Source: Vibrio gazogenes
GTDB lineage: Bacteria; Pseudomonadota; Gammaproteobacteria; Enterobacterales; Vibrionaceae
Length of the DNA: 64,000 nt
Assembly (NCBI RefSeq): GCF_002196515.1
Contig: NZ_CP018836.1
Location: 868,001-932,000, forward strand
Direction: 5' to 3'
The position numbers were made by a program, and so were the translations under genes. Each line of letters opens with the position of its first letter. Positions within the stretch are counted from its first letter, which is position 1. A model generated the notes under the pieces. The model searched no databases. It had not been told where the DNA came from and saw only the letters and a program-made list of their open reading frames with translations. This document shows, piece by piece, positions 7,504 to 15,296 of the stretch.

Positions 7504-9219
7504 TTATTTAAATTGGTCGGGGAAAAGATTCCGAAATTCATCCAAAGTATATGTAATACCTGTTTTCCCATCCTTAATTGCTGATATCCAACTTATTGGG
7601 TATTCTTGCGGTAACAAGATTTGATCTGCTCCACCTTTGTGATAAATACGATTCCCTGATTTAGAAGTTTGTGGTGCTACTTTACCAATATTTAAAGTAG
7701 TTCCTTCTGGAATATCTAGTTGCGCTTCAAAACGTTGATTACTCCATCTTTTGAATACCGCTGTTTCAGATCTAGAAGCATTTGGTGTAGTAGAAGCAAA
7801 TCCACCATTTGCCTTAGCCTGATTACCTGTTCCCCCAAACTTCCTAAACAAAACAACAGGTGTTGTAGTTTCAACCGTTACATAATTTCCATCTAAGAAT
7901 GTTCTTTGGATTCCTCGGGGTAATGTATCTTGATCAACAAGTCGAACACTGTTATTGATTGCAGTTAAAACAGGTAAGTTATTCGGAACTGAGCTTCTAC
8001 TCAGAGAAGAACTTTCATTCAGCAAGGATGACTCATTTTTTACTACTGGAGCAACCACCTTTCCTTCTGTAGATACAACCTTCACCGCCTTCGTCACTTT
8101 CCCTATCGCTTCAACGGCTTTGGTCGCGGCCGCTTCTCCGCCCAGACCTAACGCGATATTGGTCAGCATCTCACCAACATGCTTCGCTCCCACCTGCTGA
8201 GCTTCTTCATTTTTGCCCATCATCCGCAGGGCCAGCATCTCTCCCGTATCCCGCTGGTTATCCGTCAGCATCTGCGTATATGCTTTCGCCATCGCTTTGC
8301 CAAATAATACCGGGTGTGAAGCCGCAAACGCTGCAACTTCCGGTAACTGTTTCACGGCATCAACCATGTCATCGAGGCTTTGGGTCGCGCCCGCTTTCAT
8401 CGCGGATAACTGCTCTGCCGTCAGCTTGCCCTGATAGGTATCTGCCACCGCAACTTCAAGGTTCTGCTTGTAGAAGTTCAGATATTCTGGATTGCGTGCC
8501 ACCGGTCCGGCAGCCTCACTCTGCGGATAACCGCCCGGATTGTTGACCTCAACACCACTGGTCAGGTTTTCACTGAACAGACTGGTGTCCTTGTACACAT
8601 CCGATTCAGGGTCTTCGCTGAACCAGTTCGCCACCACATCATCATCTTTGAGCAGCTCTTTACCCTGCGCTTCAGCAAACCCATCCAATAGCTCGTTTGC
8701 CGCCGCAACATCATCGCCAATACTGGCATCATCCAGTTGGTAGACTTCAGACCATTTCTCATCCACCCGGCCTGCGGCAACTTGTGCTAAAAGTTTTTCA
8801 GCCTTGTCACTCGACATCCCGGTCTTCTGCGCCAGTTGGTCTGACAGCGAGTGAATCGCAGCCACCTCTTTCGGGTGTAACTGACGATACACCACATTCG
8901 CATCACCTACCTGATTGGCCGATGCGGTGCCCTGCGCCACTATCGAACTGTTTTGTAGGCTGCTGGCAAACGTCTCTGAATAGCTCGAATAGTTGTCACT
9001 GCTGTACAACTGTCCCAGACGCCGGGCATACTGCTCACCCATCGCTTCGTTCATCGCCGTCCGGTCTGCCGAATCGCTGATTCCACTCTGAACATCCTTC
9101 TGGCGTCCCAGCTCCTGACCGGAGGCCGTATTAATGATGCTGTGGTTTGGGACGCAATAACATTCATCAACTTCAATGGCATTTTCGACAGCGCCCCAGA
9201 GACTTTTGCCCAGCAGCAA
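7504..9219 (-). CDS. orphan CdiA-CT toxin module, intact frame
   Basis: Predicted 571-aa protein. Residues 1-~390 are a conserved pretoxin (MLLGKSLWGAVENAIEVDEC at the start, LHPKEVAAIHSLSDQLAQKT, a long acidic/helical region, and hydrophobic ALGLGGEAAATKAVEAIGK). AVEN at the N-terminus recalls the VENN boundary motif of CdiA. The unique C-terminus from ~residue 400 contains VLFRKFGGTGNQAKANGGFA, then a segment resembling LDIPEGTTLNIGKVAPQTSK and GGADQILLPQEYPISWI. This is a recurrent polymorphic-toxin domain that might have an ADP-ribosyltransferase-like fold; that is an inference. No signal or TPS domain is present, so it is a donor cassette for recombination or a silent store. Confidence 0.75.
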   Translation of the reverse strand: MLLGKSLWGAVENAIEVDECYCVPNHSIINTASGQELGRQKDVQSGISDSADRTAMNEAMGEQYARRLGQLYSSDNYSSYSETFASSLQNSSIVAQGTASANQVGDANVVYRQLHPKEVAAIHSLSDQLAQKTGMSSDKAEKLLAQVAAGRVDEKWSEVYQLDDASIGDDVAAANELLDGFAEAQGKELLKDDDVVANWFSEDPESDVYKDTSLFSENLTSGVEVNNPGGYPQSEAAGPVARNPEYLNFYKQNLEVAVADTYQGKLTAEQLSAMKAGATQSLDDMVDAVKQLPEVAAFAASHPVLFGKAMAKAYTQMLTDNQRDTGEMLALRMMGKNEEAQQVGAKHVGEMLTNIALGLGGEAAATKAVEAIGKVTKAVKVVSTEGKVVAPVVKNESSLLNESSSLSRSSVPNNLPVLTAINNSVRLVDQDTLPRGIQRTFLDGNYVTVETTTPVVLFRKFGGTGNQAKANGGFASTTPNASRSETAVFKRWSNQRFEAQLDIPEGTTLNIGKVAPQTSKSGNRIYHKGGADQILLPQEYPISWISAIKDGKTGITYTLDEFRNLFPDQFK

Positions 9220-9355
9220 AAGTCCCCAAAAGTGCCTTGGGTTTGAGTTCAGCGCGTGTAATCAGGGTCGGATTGATTCGCATCCTGCTCAGGCAATCCT
9301 GAAAAATATTCCATGATTTTTCCCCCTGAGAACATCGATCAATTTGGCTTTAAAA

Positions 9356-9573
9356 ATGTTTCTCTCAATTCAAATCAGCCACCAAACCAAGAAAACCATT
9401 CACGGATGAATGGTTAGGCTTTTCCGGGCAGGACGCCTGTAAAAGCTGGTTCTGGACAACGCACGACCAAGCCCAACAAAAAAAGATTTTCTGGTTCGTC
9501 TTTCATCTCTGAAAGATGAACAGGCGCACAGCACACCGATGCCTCTGAAATCGAAAAACGGAATTGTGCGTCA
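9356..9573 (+). repeat. Structured dispersed repeat, copy B
   Basis: Nearly identical to copy A. The first hairpin has loop ACGGAT instead of CGGGA with the same stem AACCATTC/GAATGGTT. It occupies most of the 520-bp leader between the 7504-9219 module and the MNT-HEPN gene. No other gene is seen in 9220-9738. Confidence 0.75.
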
Positions 9574-9738
9574 TGCCTCGAAGTCAAAGGCGACAAGAAT
9601 CACCAGACAAATCAATAAAACCGAACCCCGTCGCATTTCCCTAGGCAACCCATCTAAAACCATGACAAACAGTGTTTTTTGCCGCTCGCTTCTTTTATCC
9701 TATGAACCATTCAATCCACACAGACCGAATATCGCTTT

Positions 9739-10614
9739 ATGAAAACATCTCTCGACCATTTGCCCGAATCCAAACAGCACGAGCTTCAGAACATTTCAAC
9801 CATTCTGCGCGATACGCTGGACGACTATCTTCAGGGCAAAACAGCGAGTAAAAGCGAGTTTCGCATCCTAAAAATCATCCTGTTCGGCAGCCATGCCAAA
9901 GGCAGTTGGGTCAACGATCCGGTCAATGGCTATATCAGCGATTACGATATTCTGGTGATTGTGAATAAAGCCGCACTGGTTGAAGAAGATGTGGTCTGGC
10001 AACGCGCCAAAGAGCAGATCGACCGTAAAGTCACTTCCGCACCGCTGGGATTGATTGTCCATGATTTGCAGGAAGTGAACGAACGGCTACAGCAAGGGCA
10101 CTACTTTTTTAAGGATATCCGTGAAGAAGGGATTGAACTGTTTGCCGCCACGCCAAAACCGCTGGCAGAGCCGGGGGATTTAACCGAAGCAGAGCAACGG
10201 GAGATCGCTCGTAAGCATTATGAACAGTGGTTTACGAGTACCAACGAATTCTTTATGTGTTTTGAACTCATGACTGCGAATCATCATCTGAAGACTGCGG
10301 CATTTCAGCTTCACCAAGTCACGGAAAAATTGTTTGCCTGTACCCTACTCACCTGCACCAATTATTTACCCAAATCCCACAACATCGAAAAACTGGGGAA
10401 ACTATGCGCCCAAATCGATGCTGAATTTGCAACGATTTTCCCGCTCGACAACAAATTCCACCGCCGTAGTTTCCGCCGCCTGCAACGCGCCTATATCGAA
10501 GCCCGCTACTCGGAGCATTATGAGATCACCGAAGAAGAATTGGCATATCTGGAGGGTGAGGTGCAAAAGCTGAAAGAATTGGTGGAACGGGTTTGTTTGG
10601 GGCGGATTGGGTGA
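9739..10614 (+). CDS. fused nucleotidyltransferase-HEPN protein (MNT-HEPN), copy 2
   Basis: Predicted 291-aa protein, about 95% identical to copy 1 (5841-6719) and sharing its HEPN variant (NEFFMCFELMTANHH). The same LFGSHAKG and SDYDILVIV motifs are intact. Small differences include LQNIS for LATIS near residue 17 and the C-terminus ERVCLGRIG. It diverges from the 7504-9219 module and converges on the 10719-10973 immunity gene. The leader is shared with copy 1, so both genes are likely expressed alike. It arose with the tandem duplication. Confidence 0.85.
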   Translation: MKTSLDHLPESKQHELQNISTILRDTLDDYLQGKTASKSEFRILKIILFGSHAKGSWVNDPVNGYISDYDILVIVNKAALVEEDVVWQRAKEQIDRKVTSAPLGLIVHDLQEVNERLQQGHYFFKDIREEGIELFAATPKPLAEPGDLTEAEQREIARKHYEQWFTSTNEFFMCFELMTANHHLKTAAFQLHQVTEKLFACTLLTCTNYLPKSHNIEKLGKLCAQIDAEFATIFPLDNKFHRRSFRRLQRAYIEARYSEHYEITEEELAYLEGEVQKLKELVERVCLGRIG

Positions 10615-10655
10615 AAGGGCTGGAACGGGTGGTTCCAGCATGGGGGCGCTTGCCT

Positions 10656-10703
10656 CTATCTGGGTTTGTGGAAATGGGCGTGACATAGGATAGTGAACAG
10701 TCT
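10656..10703. repeat. Module-end repeat, diverged copy
   Basis: CTATCTGGGTTTGTGGAAAT and GGGCGTGACATAGGATAGTG, then AACAGTCTC; 16 bp from the stop codon of the 10719-10973 gene. Confidence 0.6.
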
Positions 10704-10718
10704 CTCTCAATCTCTACA

Positions 10719-10973
10719 TTATCCCCAGAAAATTAGTAAACTTTTAAGAAGATTGCGTTCACTTTCTGAAAACGGAGTGTAAATACCATATGCTTTTCTG
10801 TAAGCCATAATACGACGATGAATTTCTCGCATTGGTATAGTTTTTCTAGCCTTAGAATCTCCTAGTATCTTTAATAGCTCAATTTTTTCATCGTCGTGTA
10901 ATACAACCCTACTTATGAGCTCCTCTAGTTGATCTAATGCATCACTAACAGGAATATCACATCTACCAGTCAT
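10719..10973 (-). CDS. small orphan immunity protein
   Basis: Predicted 84-aa helical protein (MTGRCDIPVSDALDQLEELI... ending LLKSLLIFWG). GAGGAG lies upstream of its ATG. It starts 5 bp after the stop of a toxin tail (10978-11073), so it is placed as the immunity half of a CDI pair whose toxin is mostly lost. No family recognised. It sits between the module-end repeat and a palindromic repeat. Confidence 0.55.
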   Translation of the reverse strand: MTGRCDIPVSDALDQLEELISRVVLHDDEKIELLKILGDSKARKTIPMREIHRRIMAYRKAYGIYTPFSESERNLLKSLLIFWG

Positions 10974-10977
10974 TTTA

Positions 10978-11073
10978 TTACTCCTCTGGTAAGATCTCAG
11001 AACTATTATACTTCAGCACTTTACCATCTGCATGCAGCTGTTGAGTTCCCTCCTTTACCAAACTCATCGCCAA
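10978..11073 (-). pseudogene. toxin tail stub
   Basis: The frame ends ...KEGTQQLHADGKVLKYNSSE and ILPEE-stop, just before the 10719-10973 gene. Upstream it runs straight into the palindromic repeat 11074-11130. Only ~30 residues of the former toxin remain. Confidence 0.45.
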
Positions 11074-11130
11074 AATAAGGACACACGCCATAAGTAAATC
11101 CATCCCTTGAATGTGTGTGCCCTGCCTATT
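11074..11130. repeat. Palindromic repeat, ~57 bp
   Basis: AATAAGGACACACGCC, a central ~25 bp and GTGTGTGCCCTGCCTATT form an imperfect inverted repeat. Nearly identical copies are at 15165 and 15699, with a close one at 12286. It truncates the toxin stub on its left side. Confidence 0.7.
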
Positions 11131-11131
11131 T

Positions 11132-11302
11132 CCCAGCTCAGTTGATGAGCTACTGCACAGCAAAGAAGCAGCTAAGGGTCATAAACTCGGACCTGCGTCG
11201 AAGTTGCAACAACAGATCGAACAGTTAAGGCTACAGCCAAGAGCTAAGCAGCAGTTTGTGATGGAGATGTTAGATACGGTGATCCAGCAAGCCGCACATT
11301 AA
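11132..11302 (+). pseudogene. C-terminal fragment of an XRE-type transcriptional regulator
   Basis: The plus-strand frame SVDELLHSKEAAKGHKLGPA, then SKLQQQIEQLRLQPRAKQQF and VMEMLDTVIQQAAH, resembles the C-terminal linker and helices of small Cro/CI-type regulators, whose N-terminal helix-turn-helix is absent here. The 5' end abuts the palindromic repeat, so the gene was cut there. It keeps its terminator (11303-11328). Not functional as a DNA-binding protein. Confidence 0.5.
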
Positions 11303-11328
11303 AAAGCCAGCTAGTGCGGGCTTTCTTA
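11303..11328 (+). terminator. Rho-independent terminator
   Basis: AAAAAGCC, a 9-base loop and GGGCTTTCTT form a short stem followed by T residues, right after the XRE fragment stop. Confidence 0.5.
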
Positions 11329-11340
11329 AACAAAACTGTA

Positions 11341-11814
11341 CTATAAAACAGTCTTAAGTTCTGATAGTAAAAAGGAGCCAAAGCTATCAGCGACTTTTTC
11401 AGCTACTCCATCAGCTCCATACCTAACAATAGGATTTTCTCCATCTAACCCTGTTGTTTTAGTATCCACCGCATAAAGTGTACCGTCATCTAAACCATAG
11501 ATAAGTACTAGATGATCCGGCAAACCAGATGCCTTACGTTCATGCAGCGTCAACCAAATAGCATTTGGTACTGAAGAGCTTTCAAAGTTATCATCAATTA
11601 GTCCATAAAACTCTAAACCTTCAATGTCCCCGCAACCCAATGTTTTTAAGAACACTCGATATGATGGTGGGAATTTTAAGTTTAAGGCAGACTCAGCTTT
11701 CTCAATCAGAGCAATATCTTTTTCACCCTCGAAATCACCACCAAAATCATTGATTAGCTGAAAAGCCTCATTTAAATCATTCATATTCAGACAACCTATC
11801 AAATTAAAAATCAT
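11341..11814 (-). CDS. SUKH/SMI1-KNR4 family immunity protein
   Basis: Predicted 157-aa protein. IALIEKAESALNLKFPPSYR and VFLKTLGCGDIEGLEFYGLI are typical of the SMI1/KNR4 (SUKH-1) superfamily, the commonest immunity fold for nuclease-type polymorphic toxins. The ATG at 11814 overlaps by ATGA the stop of a very short toxin-like frame (...RLLEIPSK); an internal ATG at 11784 (MNDLNEAFQLI) is the alternative and fits homologue length better. It follows the CdiI-like gene 11847-12143 with no complete toxin between. Orphan, cytoplasmic. Confidence 0.75.
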   Translation of the reverse strand: MIFNLIGCLNMNDLNEAFQLINDFGGDFEGEKDIALIEKAESALNLKFPPSYRVFLKTLGCGDIEGLEFYGLIDDNFESSSVPNAIWLTLHERKASGLPDHLVLIYGLDDGTLYAVDTKTTGLDGENPIVRYGADGVAEKVADSFGSFLLSELKTVL

Positions 11815-11846
11815 TTGCTCGGAATTTCTAATAATCTGTTCGCCAT

Positions 11847-12143
11847 TTATTGATTGGTGCTCTCATCATTATCAGACAAAAGCAAACTTAGAGACATATC
11901 AATCCATTGATATGACGACATACCTTCAGATTCTGGTCTAAAGCTTCCGCCAATGTCGTTAATAAAACTCTGGGGTAAGTCATCAGTCTCACGCAGTGCT
12001 AAAAGGCAACTGTACAGCTCGTGAACTGTGTCTTCTGTTTCACATTTTACAAAACTCTCCATCAAAGACTTAGAGGTAGTGTGGTCATAGCGCCAGTCTT
12101 GATGAAAATATGCTTCAGCTAGATACCGTAAAATACTATCCAT
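11847..12143 (-). CDS. CdiI_2-like immunity protein
   Basis: Predicted 98-aa acidic helical protein starting MDSILRYLAEAYFHQDWRYD. The YFHQDW motif near the N-terminus is characteristic of the CdiI_2 family of contact-dependent inhibition immunity proteins. It starts 7 bp after the stop of a short toxin remnant (12151-12285) that retains the pretoxin linker VEGEFAGQSSAQG. Probably an orphan immunity gene retained after the toxin was lost. The SUKH gene lies 32 bp downstream and may be co-transcribed. Confidence 0.7.
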   Translation of the reverse strand: MDSILRYLAEAYFHQDWRYDHTTSKSLMESFVKCETEDTVHELYSCLLALRETDDLPQSFINDIGGSFRPESEGMSSYQWIDMSLSLLLSDNDESTNQ

Positions 12144-12150
12144 TTATTAC

Positions 12151-12285
12151 CTATTCATTTGGTTTGGGAAAAGAAATCTTATTCCAATCACCTTTCACTC
12201 CCCGTTGAAGATTTACGGGTTGATTTGTCTTCTCAATCATCCCCTGCGCACTTGACTGCCCAGCAAACTCACCCTCAACCAAAAA
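12151..12285 (-). pseudogene. CdiA-CT remnant: pretoxin linker fused to toxin end
   Basis: VEGEFAGQSSAQGMIEKTNQ matches the linker that follows the pretoxin in the 3520-5323 and 12817-13373 modules. It is followed by only ~25 residues (PVNLQRGVKGDWNKISFPKP, NE-stop). Its upstream end abuts the palindromic repeat at 12286. Confidence 0.55.
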
Positions 12286-12343
12286 TTACGAGGACACACG
12301 CCATAAGTAAATCCATTCCTTGAGGCGCGTGTCCTGATTATTT
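12286..12343. repeat. Palindromic repeat, ~57 bp, variant arms
   Basis: AGGACACACGCC with TAAGTAAATCCATTCCTTGA and GGCGCGTGTCCTGATTATTT. Same central sequence as 11074, 15165 and 15699. It marks the break in the CdiA-CT remnant. Confidence 0.65.
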
Positions 12344-12399
12344 CTTTTAATCTGTGTGTACCATGAATACTTCAAATGTACTCAAATGAATCGCTGAAA

Positions 12400-12457
12400 G
12401 AAGAAAACCATTCCGGGAGAATGGTTAGGCTTTTCCGGGCAGGACGCCCGTAAAAGC
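12400..12457 (+). repeat. Structured dispersed repeat, partial copy
   Basis: AAGAAAACCATTCCGGGAGA and GGCTTTTCCGGGCAGGACGC through CGTAAAAGC match hairpins 1 and 2 of copies A-E. The third hairpin is missing and the sequence passes into the module-end repeat. Confidence 0.65.
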
Positions 12458-12468
12458 CGACTCACCCC

Positions 12469-12517
12469 ATATCTGGATGTATAAAAATGGGCGTGACACA
12501 GAATAATGAACAGTCTC
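12469..12517. repeat. Module-end repeat
   Basis: CATATCTGGATGTATAAAAA, GGGCGTGACACAGAATAATG, AACAGTCTC. It runs into the TGA stop (12516-12518) of the 12516-12803 immunity gene. Confidence 0.7.
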
Positions 12518-12803
12518 ATTTTTTAAAGCTGATATTCAGTTTTTTAATTAATTCACGAGTCTTCTCTCTTACCTGCTTTTCATCGTAGTAAACATTGATG
12601 ATTTTCAAATCTTCTTCAAATGGTGAGAACCTAGCTGTAAAATTGGACAATTCTTCTAATGATTCATACTCTGCTTCGCTTAAACTATCGTAGTCGAGTT
12701 CAATATTGAATATTTGTGTATACTCATTGCAAAAATCTTCAGTCTCATAATTCCCAGCTTCGTATTCTCTTAACAAGTAGAGTATCTTTTCCTTAGGATT
12801 CAC
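12516..12803 (-). CDS. cognate immunity protein, possibly colicin D immunity-like
   Basis: Predicted 95-aa acidic helical protein (VNPKEKILYLLREYEAGNYE...). A GTG at 12803 with GAGGTG upstream is preferred; a GTG three codons earlier (12812) is possible. The pattern of a short helix, GNYETEDFCNEY and an acidic stretch recalls colicin D immunity proteins, but this is a weak resemblance. It follows the 12817-13373 toxin end directly. It would act in the cytoplasm against that toxin. Confidence 0.6.
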   Translation of the reverse strand: MNPKEKILYLLREYEAGNYETEDFCNEYTQIFNIELDYDSLSEAEYESLEELSNFTARFSPFEEDLKIINVYYDEKQVREKTRELIKKLNISFKK

Positions 12804-12816
12804 TAATATCACCTCA

Positions 12817-13373
12817 CTACTTTGTTATTTTAGGTAAGTCTCCCATTGCTTTTCTTGCATACTCAAAATGATAAACCGTATTTGTAGCTTCATCATATAG
12901 CACCTCTAGATTATACTTTTTATCATTTTTATGCATCGTTGCACCTGAACCTCGTGGGTCTGGTACTCCATTAGTTGATTTGATTGCATCTTTTAAAATT
13001 TCAACGGGCACATGCCGTCCTGCATCCTCCATATGCTTCGCAGGAGCCATTGTAAAATTTAGCCCTTCATCAATAGACTTGAATGGAGCATCCCCAGCAG
13101 TCTTCCCAATCACCCCCTGCGCACTTGACTGCCCGGCAAATTCACCCTCAACAACCGCTGACCCATTGCCTCCGGTATATTTCGGTAATGACGTATTATC
13201 AACAACCGGAAGCGCACCCTTGACGGTCTTCGTAACCTTGCCAATCGCTTCAACGGCTTTGGTCGCGGCCGCTTCTCCGCCCAGACCTAACACGATATTG
13301 GTCAGCATCTCACCAACATGCTTCGCTCCCACCTGCTGAGCTTCTTCATTTTTGCCCATCATCCGCAGGGCCA
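12817..13373 (-). pseudogene. CdiA-CT toxin module, 5' truncated by deletion
   Basis: The frame contains the end of the pretoxin (ALRMMGKNEEAQQVGAKHVG...), the linker VEGEFAGQSSAQGVIGKTAG and a complete-looking toxin end: APAKHMEDAGRHVPVEILKD, GVPDPRGSGATMHKNDKKYN and LEVLYDEATNTVYHFEYARK. The HFEY and PDPRGS elements suggest a small RNase-type domain, perhaps BECR-fold; this is inference. The first ~280 pretoxin residues are missing because position 13373 joins directly to the middle of an MNT-HEPN gene in the other orientation. An internal ATG (MALRMMG) could start translation but secretion is impossible. Confidence 0.7.
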
Positions 13374-13898
13374 CAGCAAGGGCATTATTTCTTCAAAGAT
13401 ATCCGCGAAGAAGGGATTGAACTGTTTGCCGCCACACCCAAACCATTGGCCGAACCGGGGGATTTAACCGAAGCAGAAAAGCAGGAAATTGCCCGTAAGC
13501 ATTATGAACAGTGGTTTGAAAGTGCAGAACAGCTCTTTGTATTCTTTCAAGATGGAATGAAGAGGCAATGGTTGAAGCAATCAGCTTTTCTCCTACATCA
13601 ATCGACGGAACGTTTTTTCGCCTGCACGCTACTCACCTGCACCAATTATTTACCTAAATCCCACAATATCGAAAAACTGGGCAAACTATGCGCCCAAATC
13701 GATGCTGAATTTGCGACGATTTTCCCGCTCGACAACAAATTCCACCGCCGCTGCTTCCGCCGCCTGCAACGCGCCTATATCGAAGCCCGCTATTCGGAGC
13801 ATTACGAGATTACCGTGGAAGAATTGGCATATCTGGAGGGTGAGGTGCAAAAGCTGAAAGGGTTGGTGGAACGGGTTTGTTTGGAAAGGGTTGCGTGA
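13374..13898 (+). pseudogene. MNT-HEPN protein, N-terminally truncated (HEPN half only)
   Basis: From QQGHYFFKDIREEGIELFAA onward this matches residues ~118 to the end of the intact copies, so the nucleotidyltransferase domain is gone. The HEPN domain is complete and carries its own variant segment (SAEQLFVFFQDGMKRQWLKQ). The junction with the pretoxin at 13373 has only one or two shared bases, typical of illegitimate recombination. An internal ATG would give a 150-aa HEPN-only product (MAEPGDLTEAEKQEIARK...), so expression cannot be excluded. It converges on the 13974-14420 gene. Confidence 0.8.
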
Positions 13899-13919
13899 AG
13901 GGGACGAATGAACCGTCCC

Positions 13920-13967
13920 ATCTGGATTTGTGAGAATGGGCATGACACAGAATGATAAATAGTCTCC
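13920..13967. repeat. Module-end repeat
   Basis: ATCTGGATTTGTGAGAATGG, GCATGACACAGAATGATAAA, TAGTCTCC; 6 bp from the 13974-14420 stop codon. Confidence 0.6.
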
Positions 13968-13973
13968 AGCAAA

Positions 13974-14420
13974 CTAACCAACTCTATTCCAGAATCCAAC
14001 GAACTCTCTTTCAGGTGCAGCTAATTCCCAGATACTCTCACAATTTTGACAACGATAATACGCACTTACTGCAAATGGGTGAGCTTTTGAGTTGACACAA
14101 ACAGGCTTATCTACTCTTTTCAGCTTGTTACTTGCAATAGCTAACCCAACAATACTATTGCAAGTATTGAATTCGTTTCTATCTGAAAATAACCCTGTTC
14201 TATATATTTGCACACATACTGCACAAGCTGTTGATAATTCTATTAAAACCTTCATCAAAGTATCACTATCGCCTTTCTCTAATTTCAAGAAGACTCCTCT
14301 TGAAAAAAGATTTTCAAGTAGATAGGCATTTGATTTAAACCAATTATGAAATTCGTCCATAGTAATGGACGAGTTTCTAACTAATTTCAGTTTTTCTATT
14401 AAAGAATTATTTATATTCAC
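13974..14420 (-). CDS. orphan immunity protein, cysteine-containing
   Basis: Predicted 148-aa protein starting at GTG (14420) with GAGG ten bases upstream. It starts 3 bp after the stop of a toxin tail, so the pair is likely translationally coupled. The body is helical (MDEFHNWFKSNAYLLENLFS...), then AYYRCQNCESIWELAAPERE, a zinc-ribbon-like half motif near the C-terminus. No known family recognised. Its partner toxin survives only as ~124 residues. Confidence 0.6.
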   Translation of the reverse strand: MNINNSLIEKLKLVRNSSITMDEFHNWFKSNAYLLENLFSRGVFLKLEKGDSDTLMKVLIELSTACAVCVQIYRTGLFSDRNEFNTCNSIVGLAIASNKLKRVDKPVCVNSKAHPFAVSAYYRCQNCESIWELAAPEREFVGFWNRVG

Positions 14421-14423
14421 TTA

Positions 14424-14795
14424 TTAATCCTCAGCCTTATCTCTTAAGTGGAATAATCCAACTATCATCCCACGTCGTAGTAGATCCCATAAACTGCCTT
14501 GCCCCTCCGGCTCCTGCGGCTGGATAAAATTCAGCAAATGGTTCAACCCTATAGGAAAAGAATCACCTAACGGTTTTGGTACTCGTGCAGAGCTGATAGC
14601 TGACTTTGGAATTTTAAGTAATACCTCTGGCCTACCATCTGTATGTGTATACCAATGTGGAAATATTTGCGATTTATCCATAATATCACTTGCATTAGTA
14701 CCAAAATAATCTGTCGACATATAGCTTTCAGAAATTCCCCCATTCTCACGATAGGAATTAGCATGCCATTCTGTCGTTGTTCTATATACAAATTC
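14424..14795 (-). pseudogene. CDI toxin C-terminal domain, orphaned
   Basis: About 124 residues remain: FVYRTTTEWHANSYRENGGI, SESYMSTDYFGTNASDIMDK, HWYTHTDGRPEVLLKIPKSA, ending LFHLRDKAED. The opening YRT and later S-rich segment could fit an ADP-ribosyltransferase-like fold, but key residues were not established. An ATG inside would give 98 aa. The upstream end is the palindromic repeat variant at 14800, so no pretoxin is attached. Confidence 0.5.
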
Positions 14796-14799
14796 TTAC

Positions 14800-14914
14800 A
14801 AGGACACACACCTTAACAAACCACAAATTTTTTCTCATACATTACCCAACTCCTGTTGTAGCAAAAATGGTACAGTTTTATGATCTAACTTCGGGCGAGT
14901 GTCCTCGCTATTTT
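14800..14914. repeat. Palindromic repeat, expanded variant (~115 bp)
   Basis: Outer arms AAGGACACACACC and GGCGAGTGTCCTCGCTATTT are those of the palindromic family, but the interior is different and longer. 14915-15039 holds no gene that could be recognised. Confidence 0.45.
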
Positions 14915-15039
14915 TGAGTGATGAATAGTCTTAACTAAGGCCAGATCAATATAATAATGGGTTGACACCCAATGAGTCTAAACCACTGTATTGGGAAAAT
15001 TCTAAAACCGTGGCCAATTCTCGTTGACCACTACACCTG

Positions 15040-15164
15040 TCATGGCTTTTCTTTTAAAAGCTTAGAAAGTTCATTATCGAAATAATAGAACTCCACCATC
15101 GGCATTTCATTTTTCAAGGTATCAAATAACTTCCAACCTTCATCATTAAATAAAATCAGAACAA
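15040..15164 (-). pseudogene. immunity gene 3' remnant
   Basis: The frame LILFNDEGWKLFDTLKNEMP continues MVEFYYFDNELSKLLKEKP-stop. It looks like the last ~39 residues of an immunity protein and is cut on its upstream side by the palindromic repeat at 15165. Confidence 0.4.
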
Positions 15165-15222
15165 AATAAGGACACACGCCATAAGTAAATCCATCCCTTG
15201 AATGTGTGTGTCCTGCTTATTT
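15165..15222. repeat. Palindromic repeat, ~57 bp
   Basis: AATAAGGACACACGCCATAA, GTAAATCCATCCCTTGAATG and TGTGTGTCCTGCTTATTT. Nearly identical to 15699-15754. It separates a toxin start (15223-15296) from an immunity end (15040-15164), so it marks a scar joining two halves of one lost pair. Confidence 0.75.
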
Positions 15223-15296
15223 AATATATGTTTTGCTCCAAGTTGAGATCTGTAACCTCTTGTCTCAATCCCTTTTGCACCCTTTGTAACAAGTAA
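15223..15296 (-). pseudogene. toxin N-terminal piece after immunity stop
   Basis: VTKGAKGIETRGYRSQLGAK, then HILNK, in frame after the stop of the 15297-15617 gene and then cut by the palindrome. VTKGA and the DNA TTACAAAGGGYGCA match the toxin start at 1468-1648. Confidence 0.45.

Larger units (their letters stand above)
8103..10614. repeat. Tandem duplication, copy 2
   Basis: Second copy of the 4206-6719 block. It includes the pretoxin region, the structured repeat leader and the second MNT-HEPN gene. The toxin and immunity ends are unrelated to those of copy 1. Confidence 0.85.
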
